Part shown: positions 17,850-27,338 of the stretch, in pieces
Layout of the letters: each line of letters begins with the position of its first letter
How positions within the stretch are numbered: position 1 is the first letter of the stretch
From: Mucilaginibacter sp. L3T2-6
GTDB lineage: Bacteria > Bacteroidota > Bacteroidia > Sphingobacteriales > Sphingobacteriaceae
Length of the DNA stretch: 64,000 bases
Direction of reading: 5' to 3'
Assembly: GCF_030519355.1 (NCBI RefSeq)
Contig: NZ_JAUMKC010000023.1
Span: 41,768-105,767 of the forward strand
Translations under genes and position numbers: made by a program
Notes under the pieces: generated by a model
The model's database searches: none
What the model was told of the DNA's origin: nothing
The model's input: only the letters and a program-made list of their open reading frames with translations

Positions 17850-20327
17850 TCAGGCAACGGGCTGCCTGTTGTCTTCTTTTATTGTAAAGTCAAGAGGGTT
17901 ATCTACTTTCTCATCCAGCAGCGCCAGGTTTATAACCTCATGCATTTCAGTCACGTAATGAAACTTAAGGTCTTTTATGTAATCCTCCTTAATTTCCTGT
18001 ATATCTTTCCTGTTCGATGCGCAAAGCACTATTTCTTTTATATTGGCGCGTTTAGCTGCAAGTATTTTTTCCTTTATGCCACCAACCGGCAACACACGCC
18101 CGCGCAAGGTTATCTCGCCGGTCATGGCCAGGTGCGGTTTGATTTTACGCTGCGTAAAGGCTGATGTAAGGGCGGTGAGCATAGTTACCCCGGCCGATGG
18201 GCCATCTTTAGGCGTAGCCCCGGCAGGAACATGCACGTGAACATCCCATAAGTCAAACAACCTTGGGTCAATGTTGAAATTGGCTGCGTGAGCACGCAGA
18301 TAAGCCAGGGCGATAGTCACCGATTCCTTCATTACATCACCCAGGCTGCCGGTGAGTGTTAGCTTGCCTTTACCGGGGCTTAAGCTAGCCTCGATGAATA
18401 AAATATCTCCGCCAACCGATGTCCACGCCAGGCCGGTAACCACACCTGCAACGTCGTTTCCTTCGTACAGGTCTTTATCATATATCGGCGCGCCCAATAT
18501 TTTCTCCACCTCTTTCGCGCTTACGGTAGGGTTATAAGGCTCTTCCAGGGCGATGTTCTTAGCCACCCCGCGTACCAGCGAGCCTATTTTCTTCTCGAGT
18601 GCGCGCACACCGGATTCACGCGTATAATCGACAATCAGTTTTTCAATCACCTCAGGCCTCACCACCACATCTTTGGTTTTCAGGCCATGTGCTTCCCGCT
18701 GTTTTGGTAAAAGGTGCTGTTTAGCAATTTCAACCTTCTCTTCAATAGTATAGCCGTTAACCTCTATTATTTCCATACGGTCGAGCAAAGCGGGCTGTAC
18801 GGAACTTAATGAATTTGCCGTTGCAATAAACATCACATTTGACAAATCAAAATCCATCTCAACATAGTGGTCGTAAAATGTGCTGTTTTGTTCGGGGTCG
18901 AGCACTTCAAGTAAAGCCGAAGACGGGTCGCCCCTGAAATCGTTACCTACTTTATCAATCTCATCTAAAATAAACACCGGGTTTGAAGCCCCTGCCTTTT
19001 TTATCGACTGGATAATACGGCCAGGCATTGCGCCTATATAAGTTTTACGGTGGCCGCGTATCTCGGCTTCATCGCGGATACCACCCAGTGCCATACGCAC
19101 ATATTTACGGCCGAGCGCTTTGGCTATAGATTTTCCCAGGGAAGTTTTGCCAACTCCGGGAGGGCCTACTAAACAAAGAATCGGCGCCTTCATATCGTGC
19201 TTTAATTTAAGCACTGCCAGGTACTCAATTATGCGTTGCTTCACCTTGTCAAGGCCGAAATGGTCTTTATCAAGTACTTTTTGTGCACGCTTTAAGTCGA
19301 AGTTATCTTTGGTAAACTCGTTCCAGGGCAGGTCGAGCAGCAATTCAAGGTAGTTTATCTGCACGGAATAATCTGCAGCGGCAGGGTTAATGCGCGCCAG
19401 CTTTTCGATCTCTTTGTTAAAATGATCGTTAACTTCCTTGGCCCACTTCTTTTTTGATGCCCGTAGTCTCAGGCTGTCAATCTCAAGGTCAGGCGTATTC
19501 CCGCCAAGTTCTTCCTGGATCGTCTTCAGTTGTTGGTTTAAGAAATAATCACGCTGCTGCTTATCCAAATCAACCCTGACTTTGCTTTGTATCTGGTTTT
19601 TAAGTTCCAGCATCTGCAAATCAAGGGTTAAGTGTTCCAGCACCAGGTTAGCTTTCGCACGCAGGCTGGGTTCTTCCAGCAATCGCTGCTTCGCCATCAT
19701 ATCGGCGTTCATGTTCGACGCGATAAAATTTATCAGGAACGAGGTGCTTTCGATGTTGCGGATAGCTATCCCCGCTTCGCTCGGAATATTTGGCGAAAGC
19801 TGGATAATGCTCATGGCCATGTCTTTTATCGACGAAACCATAGCCTTAAATTCCTTATCCTCTTTATGCTTAGCTTCTTTAAACGGTTCAATGGTAGCCT
19901 TTATATAAGGCACGCTCTGCACTTCATCTTTTAAGATAAACCTTTTTTTGCCTTGCAGGATAACCGTAGTGTTGCCATCGGGCATTTGCAGCATCTTAAC
20001 AATTAATGCAATGGTTCCGATTTTGTTCAACTGGGCAAATGAAGGGTCTTCTATTGCTACATCCTGTTGAGCAACTACCCCAATCATGCGGCTGCCTTTA
20101 TTGGCATCGCGGATCAATTTAATTGATTTATCACGGCCGACAGTTATCGGAATAACCACGCCGGGGAAAAGTACGGTATTACGCAGCGGCAGTATCGATA
20201 AAATATCCGGTATGGCCTCATTGTTCATTTCCTCTTCGTCTTCGGTAGACATAAGGGGAAAAAACTCCGAATCCTCATTTATAACCGGTAAAGCACTATT
20301 AAAATCAAACGGATCAAAATTCATCAA
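17850..20327 (-). CDS. lon: ATP-dependent Lon protease
   Basis: This 825-residue cytoplasmic protease has three parts. The N-terminal LAN substrate domain (about 40-240) starts at LSILPLRNTVLFPGVVIPI. The AAA+ module has Walker A GPPGVGKTS near residue 388 and Walker B VFILDEIDK. The C-terminal protease domain has Ser711 in KDGPSAGVT and the lysine of the Ser-Lys dyad in PVGGIKEK at about 752. Lon degrades misfolded and regulatory proteins using ATP. The acidic N-terminal leader (INEDSEFFPLMSTEDEEEM) is longer than in E. coli, as is common in Bacteroidota. It is a single-gene transcript, with a perfect -7 box upstream and a hairpin downstream. Confidence 0.97.
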   Translation of the reverse strand: MMNFDPFDFNSALPVINEDSEFFPLMSTEDEEEMNNEAIPDILSILPLRNTVLFPGVVIPITVGRDKSIKLIRDANKGSRMIGVVAQQDVAIEDPSFAQLNKIGTIALIVKMLQMPDGNTTVILQGKKRFILKDEVQSVPYIKATIEPFKEAKHKEDKEFKAMVSSIKDMAMSIIQLSPNIPSEAGIAIRNIESTSFLINFIASNMNADMMAKQRLLEEPSLRAKANLVLEHLTLDLQMLELKNQIQSKVRVDLDKQQRDYFLNQQLKTIQEELGGNTPDLEIDSLRLRASKKKWAKEVNDHFNKEIEKLARINPAAADYSVQINYLELLLDLPWNEFTKDNFDLKRAQKVLDKDHFGLDKVKQRIIEYLAVLKLKHDMKAPILCLVGPPGVGKTSLGKSIAKALGRKYVRMALGGIRDEAEIRGHRKTYIGAMPGRIIQSIKKAGASNPVFILDEIDKVGNDFRGDPSSALLEVLDPEQNSTFYDHYVEMDFDLSNVMFIATANSLSSVQPALLDRMEIIEVNGYTIEEKVEIAKQHLLPKQREAHGLKTKDVVVRPEVIEKLIVDYTRESGVRALEKKIGSLVRGVAKNIALEEPYNPTVSAKEVEKILGAPIYDKDLYEGNDVAGVVTGLAWTSVGGDILFIEASLSPGKGKLTLTGSLGDVMKESVTIALAYLRAHAANFNIDPRLFDLWDVHVHVPAGATPKDGPSAGVTMLTALTSAFTQRKIKPHLAMTGEITLRGRVLPVGGIKEKILAAKRANIKEIVLCASNRKDIQEIKEDYIKDLKFHYVTEMHEVINLALLDEKVDNPLDFTIKEDNRQPVA

Positions 20328-20695
20328 CTACCTTTTATGTTTTGTAAAAAACGTCAATATGTCAGCCTGCAAAGATACAGGCATTTTTGCACAGGATAAA
20401 AAGGAATTTTCCTGCGGGTTATTCAATATTTCAATTGCTATGCCAAGTACCGGCAAATCAGGCGCCGCAAATCAGGTTGGTTTGTAAAACACTGAGAACA
20501 TGAAGGTTAAACAAACAACCGGATTAAAACCAAAAAATAAAGTTATTGATAAATATGAAAAAAAGTCATATAATAGCACTCTGTTTTGATAAATTATTTT
20601 ACGGGCATCTGTACAAAAAATACAATGCTGGCATAATATTTTCTAACTATGGCAGTTAATATTATACTGTTTTGATTATCACTAGTTGGCCGTTA
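20328..20695. other. Divergent gap between lon and the TPR gene
   Basis: These 368 bases separate divergent genes. The lon promoter lies at 20370-20402 (listed). The rest is A/T-rich and holds only a 29-codon chance frame near 20500. I see no RNA gene or repeat in it. Confidence 0.5.
20370..20402 (-). promoter_or_regulatory. lon promoter
   Basis: On the minus strand TATCTTTG (20370-20377) matches TAnnTTTG exactly, and TTTTTA lies about 19 bases further upstream at the -33 position. The predicted transcript start gives a leader of about 35 bases before the lon ATG. Confidence 0.6.
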
Positions 20696-21325
20696 ATGAG
20701 GATTTCAGTAATTATATCTTTACTTATAATTTCTTCCGTTGAAACCATATCTGCCCAAAACTCCTATATAAAATTGGGACAGCAGGCTTTAATGGATGGG
20801 GATTTTAAGGCGGCAGTATCTCAGCTCGAAAGGGCCTGCCTGATAGACTCTACAAACTCCACCGCCTTGCTAATGCTGGGATATTCATATTACCACAGCG
20901 AAAATTATAAAAAGTCCATTGCTGCCTATACCAAGGAAATTGCCTTAAATCCTGCAGATGCAACCGCTTATTACTACAGGGCCAGGGCAAAAGGCTACCT
21001 GGGAAAAGATAATCAGACTAGCCCCGCAGACAAAGAAAAATATCTTCTCGGTGCAATTTTTGATTTGACTAAAGCCATCGCTATAGATCCTGATCTTACC
21101 CGGAACAAATATTACCAGGTGAGGGGTATTGCCTACCGCGAATATGGCGTGTTTAAATTGCAGGCAACCGGAAAACAATTCGATAAAGTAAGGGCGATCA
21201 ACTCGCTGCGTGCGTCTGTGGCTGACCTGGAAAAAGTTTTGGCAGATAACCCCGGCCGGACTGACATCTCTACCCTTATCGATCTTTCAAAGCAGAAACT
21301 TAACGAAGCGCTGGCCCACAAATAA
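20696..21325 (+). CDS. Exported tetratricopeptide-repeat protein
   Basis: This 209-residue protein has a signal peptide (MRISVIISLLIISSVETISA). At least three TPR-like helical pairs follow: KLGQQALMDGDFKAAVSQLE, ALLMLGYSYYHSENYKKSI and the ALNPADATAYYYRARAKGYL block. A less regular C-terminal helical part with DLTKAIAIDPDL and SVADLEKVLADNPG comes after. TPRs are protein-binding scaffolds, and export points to a periplasmic role; no partner is evident. The ATG at 20696 was chosen over an in-frame TTG at 20672 because it starts the signal peptide. Confidence 0.8.
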   Translation: MRISVIISLLIISSVETISAQNSYIKLGQQALMDGDFKAAVSQLERACLIDSTNSTALLMLGYSYYHSENYKKSIAAYTKEIALNPADATAYYYRARAKGYLGKDNQTSPADKEKYLLGAIFDLTKAIAIDPDLTRNKYYQVRGIAYREYGVFKLQATGKQFDKVRAINSLRASVADLEKVLADNPGRTDISTLIDLSKQKLNEALAHK

Positions 21326-21372
21326 TCGTAAGCCGGGATTTATTTTGATAGCCTATTCAGGTCTTCGTATAA

Positions 21373-21927
21373 TTATTTAATAATTACTCCCGTAATGTTA
21401 TAATTATTGTTCCCCATCAGCTTAACGTGCTGACTTTTTTCAATCCGGTAGAGAGAGTCGGGATAGTAGCTTAGCTTCTCGATATTCCTGTATAAGATAT
21501 TTTGTGTTTTGGTGTAAATAATTATCCACTTGATCTTATCCGCATCCTTCTTGATTATAATTTCGCGGACTGTAAGCCCGGGCTCAATAGCCTTATACAA
21601 TGTAATGCCATCACCCGTTGATGTGGTGTAACTATTTTTCCAGGCGGGACGGTTGATATCTCCTCCGACAAATGACTCCAGCTCCTGCCCCCAGTTTTCA
21701 ATAGCCACCTTTTTTGTTTCGCTAACGCCATTATGTACAATAGTTTTTAACACCGGGGGCTTAACCCTTTGCAGGTCTTGTGCTTCATTGGTAAAAAAGC
21801 CTTTGATATCGAAGTATCCTGCCTTCCCGCCGCTTTGCTTTGCCTCAGGTTTGCAACCTGAACACAAGGCCGCCAGGGTCGTAACAATAGCGATAACTAA
21901 ATATGGCCTTAGTTTAAACCAATACAT
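21373..21927 (-). CDS. Predicted lipoprotein, unknown function
   Basis: This 184-residue protein has a lipobox: the hydrophobic stretch LVIAIVTTLAALCSGC, with lipidated Cys probably at position 25. The mature part is mainly beta (VLKTIVHNGVSETKKVAIEN, YTTSTGDGITLYKAIEPG, VREIIIKKDADKIKWIIIY) and ends KLMGNNNYNITGVIIK. No family is recognised. Its start overlaps the 3' end of gpmI by 14 bases, so it is translationally coupled and co-transcribed with gpmI, though a metabolic link to glycolysis is not obvious. Confidence 0.75.
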   Translation of the reverse strand: MYWFKLRPYLVIAIVTTLAALCSGCKPEAKQSGGKAGYFDIKGFFTNEAQDLQRVKPPVLKTIVHNGVSETKKVAIENWGQELESFVGGDINRPAWKNSYTTSTGDGITLYKAIEPGLTVREIIIKKDADKIKWIIIYTKTQNILYRNIEKLSYYPDSLYRIEKSQHVKLMGNNNYNITGVIIK

Positions 21928-23437
21928 TGCCGCCCATTTGTTCAGGAATAGCGATCCCTAAAATTTTTAATATGGTTGGCGCTATGTCTCCCAGTTTGCC
22001 GTCATTCACATGTTTCACATCGTCATCAATAACAATACACGGAACCAGGTTGGTAGTATGCGCAGTGTTGGGCGTGCCATCATCATTAATCATATAGTCA
22101 GCATTACCATGGTCTGCAATAATTATAAACGAATATCCGTTCGCCAAACCGGTTTCAACCACCTCTCTTGTACAGCCATCAACTGTTTCAGCAGCTTTAA
22201 CTACGGCGCTGAATACGCCGGTGTGGCCCACCATATCGGTATTTGCAAAATTAAGCACAATAAAATCCGCCCAGCCACTTTTCAATTCCGGAATTATCGC
22301 ATCGCGTATGCCTTCAGCACTCATCTCCGGCTGCAAATCATAGGTCGCCACTTTCGGCGAGGGTACCAGCAGCCGCTTTTCATTGTCAAATTCCTTCTCA
22401 CGCCCTCCGGAGAAAAAGAACGTTACATGCGGGTATTTCTCGGTTTCCGCTATCCGGATTTGATTTTTTCCTGCATCCTGTAAAACTTCACCAAGCGTTT
22501 TGGAAAGATCATCCTTAGTAAAAACCACCTTTACATTTTTAAACGTTTCGTCATAAGTGGTCATAGTTATATAATGCAGGTCCAGCGGGTGCATGTTATA
22601 CTCGGGAAACGCCTTCTGAGTTAAGGCAAGCGTTATTTCACGCCCCCTGTCGGTCCTGAAATTAAAACAGATCACAACGTCGCCTTCCTTAATCACCGCA
22701 AGCGGGTTGCCGTTTTCGTCAACCTTGATTATTGGCTTAATAAATTCGTCGGTAACCTCTTGTAAATACGATTGCTTGATAGACTGAACAATATCTTTTG
22801 TTGGTTGGCCTATGCCGTTAACCATAAGATCGTAAGCCAGCTTTACGCGCTCCCAGCGGTTGTCCCTGTCCATTGCGTAATACCTGCCTATTGCCGATGC
22901 CAGTTTTACGTTCGAGTTCTCTATGTACTGCTCTAAATCAGCAATAAACCCCCCACCTGATTTAGGATCGGTGTCTCTGCCATCTAAAAAAGCATGGATA
23001 AATACCTTTTCCAAATTGTACACCCCGGCAGCATCGCATAAACCCTTCACATGTTTAATATGAGAGTGCACCCCCCCGTCAGAAACAAGGCCTATAAAAT
23101 GTACGTCTTTATTATTTTGTTTGGCGTAGTCAAATGCTTCCTTTATAACCGGATTAGCCGGGAATTCATTATCATCAACCGCCTTATGTATCCGGCCCAA
23201 TTCCTGGTAAACCACGCGGCCCGCTCCAAGGTTCATATGGCCCACTTCTGAGTTGCCCATTTGTCCTGCGGGCAAGCCAACAGCCGTGCCCGACGCTTCC
23301 AATTTAGAATTTGGATACTTTTGCAGCATCGAATCAAAGAACGGCGTTTGGGCGGCGAGTATAGCATTCGAGGCGTCGTTACGGCCGAAACCCCAGCCAT
23401 CCAGAATAATTAAAGCGATTTTTTTTTGTCTTTCCAC
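21914..23437 (-). CDS. gpmI: 2,3-bisphosphoglycerate-independent phosphoglycerate mutase
   Basis: This 507-residue alkaline-phosphatase superfamily enzyme interconverts 3- and 2-phosphoglycerate in glycolysis using two Mn ions. The N-terminal metal Asp is in ALIILDGWG, and the phosphorylated Ser is in MGNSEVGHMNLGAG near residue 66. Metal ligands near the C-terminus are in NFANTDMVGHTG and IIADHGNADYM. The length is standard. A perfect -7 box (TATATTTG at 23442-23449) ends 5 bases before the ATG, so the mRNA may be leaderless. The lipoprotein gene follows with a 14-base overlap. Confidence 0.96.
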   Translation of the reverse strand: MERQKKIALIILDGWGFGRNDASNAILAAQTPFFDSMLQKYPNSKLEASGTAVGLPAGQMGNSEVGHMNLGAGRVVYQELGRIHKAVDDNEFPANPVIKEAFDYAKQNNKDVHFIGLVSDGGVHSHIKHVKGLCDAAGVYNLEKVFIHAFLDGRDTDPKSGGGFIADLEQYIENSNVKLASAIGRYYAMDRDNRWERVKLAYDLMVNGIGQPTKDIVQSIKQSYLQEVTDEFIKPIIKVDENGNPLAVIKEGDVVICFNFRTDRGREITLALTQKAFPEYNMHPLDLHYITMTTYDETFKNVKVVFTKDDLSKTLGEVLQDAGKNQIRIAETEKYPHVTFFFSGGREKEFDNEKRLLVPSPKVATYDLQPEMSAEGIRDAIIPELKSGWADFIVLNFANTDMVGHTGVFSAVVKAAETVDGCTREVVETGLANGYSFIIIADHGNADYMINDDGTPNTAHTTNLVPCIVIDDDVKHVNDGKLGDIAPTILKILGIAIPEQMGGNVLV

Positions 23438-23441
23438 AATG

Positions 23442-23449
23442 CAAATATA
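23442..23449 (-). promoter_or_regulatory. -7 promoter box of gpmI
   Basis: On the minus strand TATATTTG is a perfect TAnnTTTG and lies only 5 bases upstream of the start codon. No clear -33 element is seen. Confidence 0.45.
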
Positions 23450-23619
23450 AAAAGCAACGTTCTTAGTTAGTAATAATTATTGATTAAGTTACACCGGCGA
23501 GCGGCCGCAATTGCATCTCCGCTAAACCCCCGCCTCAAAACTTAGTATGCTTAAGCTATCGCAATAAGGCGTAAAACCAAATTATTTACTGCTCGTTTTA
23601 ATACTTAGGGAGATATCTT

Positions 23620-24009
23620 ATGAAACTTTTATACATGCCGGTACTAATATTGCTTTACCTGCTACCTGTTACCACGGGGCCTTTAGAGAAAGTTGCCGAA
23701 CTTTTCCGGCAGGCAAATGTAGCCGAACTCACTAAGTTATTCGCTGCCAATGTTGAAATAACAATGCAGAACGATGAAAACCTGTATTCCAAAACGCAGG
23801 CAGGCATTATTCTCGATAAATTCTTTAGTCAAAATAAACCCGTTTCTGTAAAGGTGCTGCATAAAATCAACTCCAGCCAGAATTATGTTTTTGGCGTGCT
23901 GATCCTTAATACTCAAAAAGGCCCCTACCGCATTGCTGTTACTTTGAAGCAAACAGGAGGCACGTCAGAGCTGACCGAATTGCGCATCGAAACCGAGAAG
24001 GTGAAGTAG
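23620..24009 (+). CDS. DUF4783 family exported protein
   Basis: This 129-residue protein has a hydrophobic N-terminal signal (MKLLYMPVLILLYLLPVTTG). A SnoaL/NTF2-like small cone fold is suggested by VAELFRQANVAELTKLFAAN, followed by GIILDKFFSQNKP and FGVLILNTQKGPYRIAVTL. It matches the Bacteroidota DUF4783 family, which is commonly found just upstream of nadC, as here. Its biochemical role is unknown. A heptamer repeat (CTATGAA type) and a nadC promoter box separate it from nadC, so co-transcription is not needed. Confidence 0.8.
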   Translation: MKLLYMPVLILLYLLPVTTGPLEKVAELFRQANVAELTKLFAANVEITMQNDENLYSKTQAGIILDKFFSQNKPVSVKVLHKINSSQNYVFGVLILNTQKGPYRIAVTLKQTGGTSELTELRIETEKVK

Positions 24010-24073
24010 TGCATAAGTAATATCCGCTCTCCGTAGTCGCCAGAATATGCATCTGCGCCCGCTATCACTTTTT

Positions 24074-24108
24074 CTATGAACTATGAACCATGAACCATGA
24101 ACTATTCT
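24074..24108. repeat. Tandem heptamer repeat CYATGAA
   Basis: Four tandem 7-nt units (CTATGAA, CTATGAA, CCATGAA, CCATGAA) plus a partial fifth, immediately upstream of the nadC -7 box. Unlike most of the other heptamer tracts in this window it has no facing complementary arm. Confidence 0.8.
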
Positions 24109-24116
24109 TACTTTTG
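24109..24116 (+). promoter_or_regulatory. -7 promoter box of nadC
   Basis: TACTTTTG matches TAnnTTTG exactly and lies 24 bases before the TTG start of nadC. The -33 position falls within the heptamer repeat and has no TTTG. Confidence 0.45.
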
Positions 24117-24140
24117 GCCCGACACTAACATATACAGGTT

Positions 24141-24986
24141 TTGGACAAGCAACTTATCGACCAGTTTATTTTAAATTCACTTAATGAAGATGTGGGCGAT
24201 GGCGACCACACCTCCCTCGCCACAATCCCTGCAGGCACGCAAGGCAAAGCAAAACTTTTGGTAAAGGATGAAGGCATCCTGGCCGGCGTTGAACTTGCAC
24301 AGGAAATATTTCACATTATTGATCCTGCGCTTAAAGTTTCTGTATTTATAAATGATGGTGCTAAAGTTAAACCTAAAGATGTAGCTTTTGAGGTTGAAGG
24401 TGATGCTCAAAACATCTTAAAGGCGGAGCGCCTGGTGCTAAATTGCATGCAGCGCATGAGCGGTATCGCTACGAAAACCCGCCAGATAGTAGATCTTTTA
24501 CAAGGCACCAACACCAAAGTTTTAGACACCCGAAAAACCACACCCGGCTTACGGTACCTCGAAAAGTGGGCTGTCAGAATCGGAGGCGGTGTTAACCACC
24601 GCTTCGGCTTGTATGATATGATATTGATAAAAGATAATCATGTGGATTATTCAGGCGGTATCCGGCAGGCAATTGAAAACACACAGCAATACCTCAAAAA
24701 CCAAAACAAAAAGCTGGCTATCGAGATTGAAGTAAGAAATATGGAAGAGCTGCAGCAGGTATTGGAAACAGGGGGGGTAAACCGTATCTTACTGGATAAC
24801 TTCAATTCCGCAAGTCTGCGCGACGCAGTTAATCTTATCAACGGGCGTTTTGTTACGGAGGCTTCCGGCGGCATTACCATCGATAATATACGCGATTATG
24901 CAGCATGTGGTGTTGATTACATTTCAGTAGGTGCTCTAACTCATTCCGTAAAAAGCATTGATTTAAGTTTGAAGGCGGTAAGCTAA
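24141..24986 (+). CDS. nadC: Nicotinate-nucleotide pyrophosphorylase (quinolinate phosphoribosyltransferase)
   Basis: This 281-residue cytoplasmic enzyme converts quinolinate and PRPP to nicotinate mononucleotide, CO2 and PPi in NAD synthesis. The N-terminal domain begins LIDQFILNSLNEDVGDGDHT. The barrel carries the substrate-binding motif DTRKTTPGLR, then KWAVRIGGGVNHRFGLYDMI, KDNH, the EIEVRN acidic strand, LLDNF and ASGGI. All conserved Lys, Arg and Glu positions are present. The start is TTG, as no ATG precedes the conserved N-terminus. nadK for the next step in cofactor supply lies far away at 58 kb. Confidence 0.95.
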   Translation: MDKQLIDQFILNSLNEDVGDGDHTSLATIPAGTQGKAKLLVKDEGILAGVELAQEIFHIIDPALKVSVFINDGAKVKPKDVAFEVEGDAQNILKAERLVLNCMQRMSGIATKTRQIVDLLQGTNTKVLDTRKTTPGLRYLEKWAVRIGGGVNHRFGLYDMILIKDNHVDYSGGIRQAIENTQQYLKNQNKKLAIEIEVRNMEELQQVLETGGVNRILLDNFNSASLRDAVNLINGRFVTEASGGITIDNIRDYAACGVDYISVGALTHSVKSIDLSLKAVS

Positions 24987-25126
24987 GGCTTGTTCCAGGA
25001 AGCTGAAGGACATACTTTTTTGTGAAGAACGAACGAATTATCCGCTGCAACGCTTCATTCCGGCTTACGGACTTTACCGACTTTCTAACTTCAAATATGA
25101 CTTCAAATTATTAATATTGCGGTGAA

Positions 25127-25777
25127 ATGATAACTACCTACTCTGTTTCAGCGCTTATTCTGGCTTATTTCTGCGGGTCTATCCCTACAGCTGTCTGGAT
25201 AGGCCTGGCATTTTACGGAGTTGATGTACGTGAATACGGCAGCGGTAATGCCGGAGCAACCAACACATTCAGGGTATTGGGAAAAAAAGCAGGCATCCCG
25301 GTTATGCTTATTGATATTTTAAAAGGATGGACAGCAACCAGCCTTGCGTATTTTATCGGTGTATCAACAACCGGAGGCCCCCATTCCAATTTAATAAGCT
25401 ATCAGCTGGCATTGGGAATAGCTGCTGTTATGGGCCACCTGTTTCCTATTTTTGCCGGCTTCAGGGGCGGTAAGGGTATAGCTACTTTGTTTGGCATGGT
25501 GCTGGCAGTTAACCTCGATGCGGCCTTGTTCTGCGTGTCTGTATTTATTGTAGTGCTGTTGATTACGCGCTATGTTTCCCTTAGTTCCATCACCGCCGGT
25601 TTCGCATACCTGGTGGGTGTTACATTTTTTTTCAACAAATACACAAGTAATCTTGTTGTTATATTCGGGATGCTGATATGCCTTTTGATATTGGTTACGC
25701 ACCAAAAAAACATCGAAAGGCTACTGAAAGGCAAAGAGTCCCGCGTAAATTTGTTTAAGAAAAAAACTGCCGTATGA
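25127..25777 (+). CDS. plsY: Acyl-phosphate:glycerol-3-phosphate acyltransferase
   Basis: This 216-residue inner-membrane protein has about five to seven transmembrane helices. It acylates glycerol-3-phosphate from acyl-phosphate, the first step of phospholipid synthesis. PlsY motifs are all present: FCGSIPTA near the N-terminus, GSGNAGATNTFRVLG (motif 1), GHLFPIFAGFRGGKG (motif 2, phosphate loop) and YVSLSS/THQKNIERLLKGKE (motif 3). The stop overlaps the start of the M48 protease gene by 4 bases (ATGA), so the two are translationally coupled. TAATATTG just upstream of the ATG is one mismatch from a -7 box. Confidence 0.95.
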   Translation: MITTYSVSALILAYFCGSIPTAVWIGLAFYGVDVREYGSGNAGATNTFRVLGKKAGIPVMLIDILKGWTATSLAYFIGVSTTGGPHSNLISYQLALGIAAVMGHLFPIFAGFRGGKGIATLFGMVLAVNLDAALFCVSVFIVVLLITRYVSLSSITAGFAYLVGVTFFFNKYTSNLVVIFGMLICLLILVTHQKNIERLLKGKESRVNLFKKKTAV

Positions 25778-26577
25778 AAAAATTATCCTTTGGTGCAATT
25801 TTATTGCTTTCCGCTATCCTTTATTCCTGTTCAACCGTTCCGTTAACCGGGCGTAAACAATTGTCATTGGCCGATGATGCCCAGATCAATCAATCGGCGG
25901 CGCAAAGCTACAGCCAGCTACTATCTGACCCTAAAACGGTTGTTATTAATAACACCAGCGACGCCCAGCGTGTAAAACATGTCGGCAGTCAGCTGGCAAC
26001 AGCAATTGAGGGCTACTTAAAGACGAATGGCTATGCCGATCAGTACAATTTCAAATGGGAATTTAACCTCATAAAAAGCAGCGAAGTAAACGCCTGGTGT
26101 ATGCCCGGCGGCAAGGTTGCCGTGTACAGCGGTTTAATGCCCCTGGCAAAAACGGATGCTGAACTTGCCACCGTTATGGGTCACGAGATCGGCCACGCCA
26201 TAGCACGCCACTCAGCCGAAAGAATATCTCAGCAAATGGTGGCACAGGGTATCGGAGGCGCGGTTGGTGTAGCTTCATCTAACCAAAGCGCGGCTACACA
26301 GGCCATCATCAGCAACCTTTACGGCGTAGGCAGCCAGCTAACCCTGCTAAAATACTCGCGCGACCAGGAGTCAGAAGCTGACCGCCTCGGGCTTACTTTC
26401 ATGGCGCTTGCCGGCTACGACCCTCATGCAGCACTTACCTTCTGGCAACACATGGCCGCCCAAAACAAAAACGGCGCTCCGCCCGAACTGCTGAGCACGC
26501 ACCCTGCCGATGCCACCCGTATTGCAGATATTCAGAAACGGCTGCCGGAGGCAATGAAGTATTACACCAGACATTAA
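25774..26577 (+). CDS. M48 family zinc metallopeptidase, lipoprotein
   Basis: This 267-residue protein has a lipobox (LLLSAILYSCST, Cys at about 19), so it is probably anchored in the outer membrane facing the periplasm. The zinc site HEIGH is at 137-141 in MGHEIGHAIARHSAE, and the third ligand is in QESEADRLG. Family relatives BepA/LoiP maintain outer-membrane protein quality. TPLTGRKQ-like VPLTGRKQLSL after the lipobox is typical of this group. The start overlaps plsY by 4 bases. It ends 10 bases before the DUF2071 gene, so the three form an operon. Confidence 0.92.
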   Translation: MKKLSFGAILLLSAILYSCSTVPLTGRKQLSLADDAQINQSAAQSYSQLLSDPKTVVINNTSDAQRVKHVGSQLATAIEGYLKTNGYADQYNFKWEFNLIKSSEVNAWCMPGGKVAVYSGLMPLAKTDAELATVMGHEIGHAIARHSAERISQQMVAQGIGGAVGVASSNQSAATQAIISNLYGVGSQLTLLKYSRDQESEADRLGLTFMALAGYDPHAALTFWQHMAAQNKNGAPPELLSTHPADATRIADIQKRLPEAMKYYTRH

Positions 26578-26587
26578 CACCCGGTAT

Positions 26588-27328
26588 ATGGCGAAAAGAA
26601 AGTTCATGGAAGCGCGCTGGGAAAATCTCCTGATGCTTAACTACGAAGTGCCGCCTGAAATTTTAGAGCCCTACCTTCCTCCATATACGGTTCTTGATTA
26701 CTGGCAAGGCAAAGCATTGGTCAGCATGGTTGGCTTCGAATTTTTGCAAACCAGGGTATTGGGTGTAAAGTGGCCTTTTCATGTGGATTTTGAAGAAGTA
26801 AACCTGCGCTTCTATGTAAAATATTTCGACGGGCGGGAATGGAAAAGGGGCGCGGTTTTCATCAGCGAGATTGTGCCAAAAAACATGATTGCTTTGATAG
26901 CCAATAATCTTTACAATGAGCATTACCGCGCCCTGCCGATGCGTCATTCACAAACGCCGGCAGGTGATAACCATCTGAACTTTTTATATGAGTGGAAATT
27001 AAAAGGCCGATGGAACAAACTTGGCGCTACAGTGAGCACTCAATTTAATGATATACAACCCGGCAGTCAGGAAGAATTTATTTTCGAGCATTACTGGGGC
27101 TACAATAAGCTGACGGCTGCTTCGACCATGCAGTACCAGGTGGAACATATCAGCTGGCAGGTGGCTAATGTTACTAACCCTGTGTTTGATGGTGATATAG
27201 CCGCGCTTTATGGTGAAGAGTTTGTTCCATTTTTAAGCGCTCAGCCATATTCAGCATTTTTCGCAAACGGATCGGCCGTAAATGTGAGGATCGGTGAGAA
27301 GATAATGGAGGAGTTGATTCTTCAGTGA
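26588..27328 (+). CDS. DUF2071 (YqjF-like) family protein
   Basis: This 246-residue cytoplasmic protein matches the YqjF/DUF2071 family: MEARWENLLMLNYEVPPEIL at the start, LVSMVGFEFLQTRVLG, the VNLRFYVKY strand and FIFEHYWGYNK near the end. The fold is a SRPBCC-like antiparallel sheet. Function is unknown; B. subtilis YqjF has been linked to aromatic-compound sensing. It is the last gene of the plsY-M48 operon and converges with the vapC remnant, with only 10 bases between them. Confidence 0.85.
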   Translation: MAKRKFMEARWENLLMLNYEVPPEILEPYLPPYTVLDYWQGKALVSMVGFEFLQTRVLGVKWPFHVDFEEVNLRFYVKYFDGREWKRGAVFISEIVPKNMIALIANNLYNEHYRALPMRHSQTPAGDNHLNFLYEWKLKGRWNKLGATVSTQFNDIQPGSQEEFIFEHYWGYNKLTAASTMQYQVEHISWQVANVTNPVFDGDIAALYGEEFVPFLSAQPYSAFFANGSAVNVRIGEKIMEELILQ

Positions 27329-27338
27329 CCCATTAATA

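Noticed and set aside
19582..19934. Two overlapping plus-strand frames inside lon
   Set aside because: Antisense to the lon N-terminal domain with no independent support.
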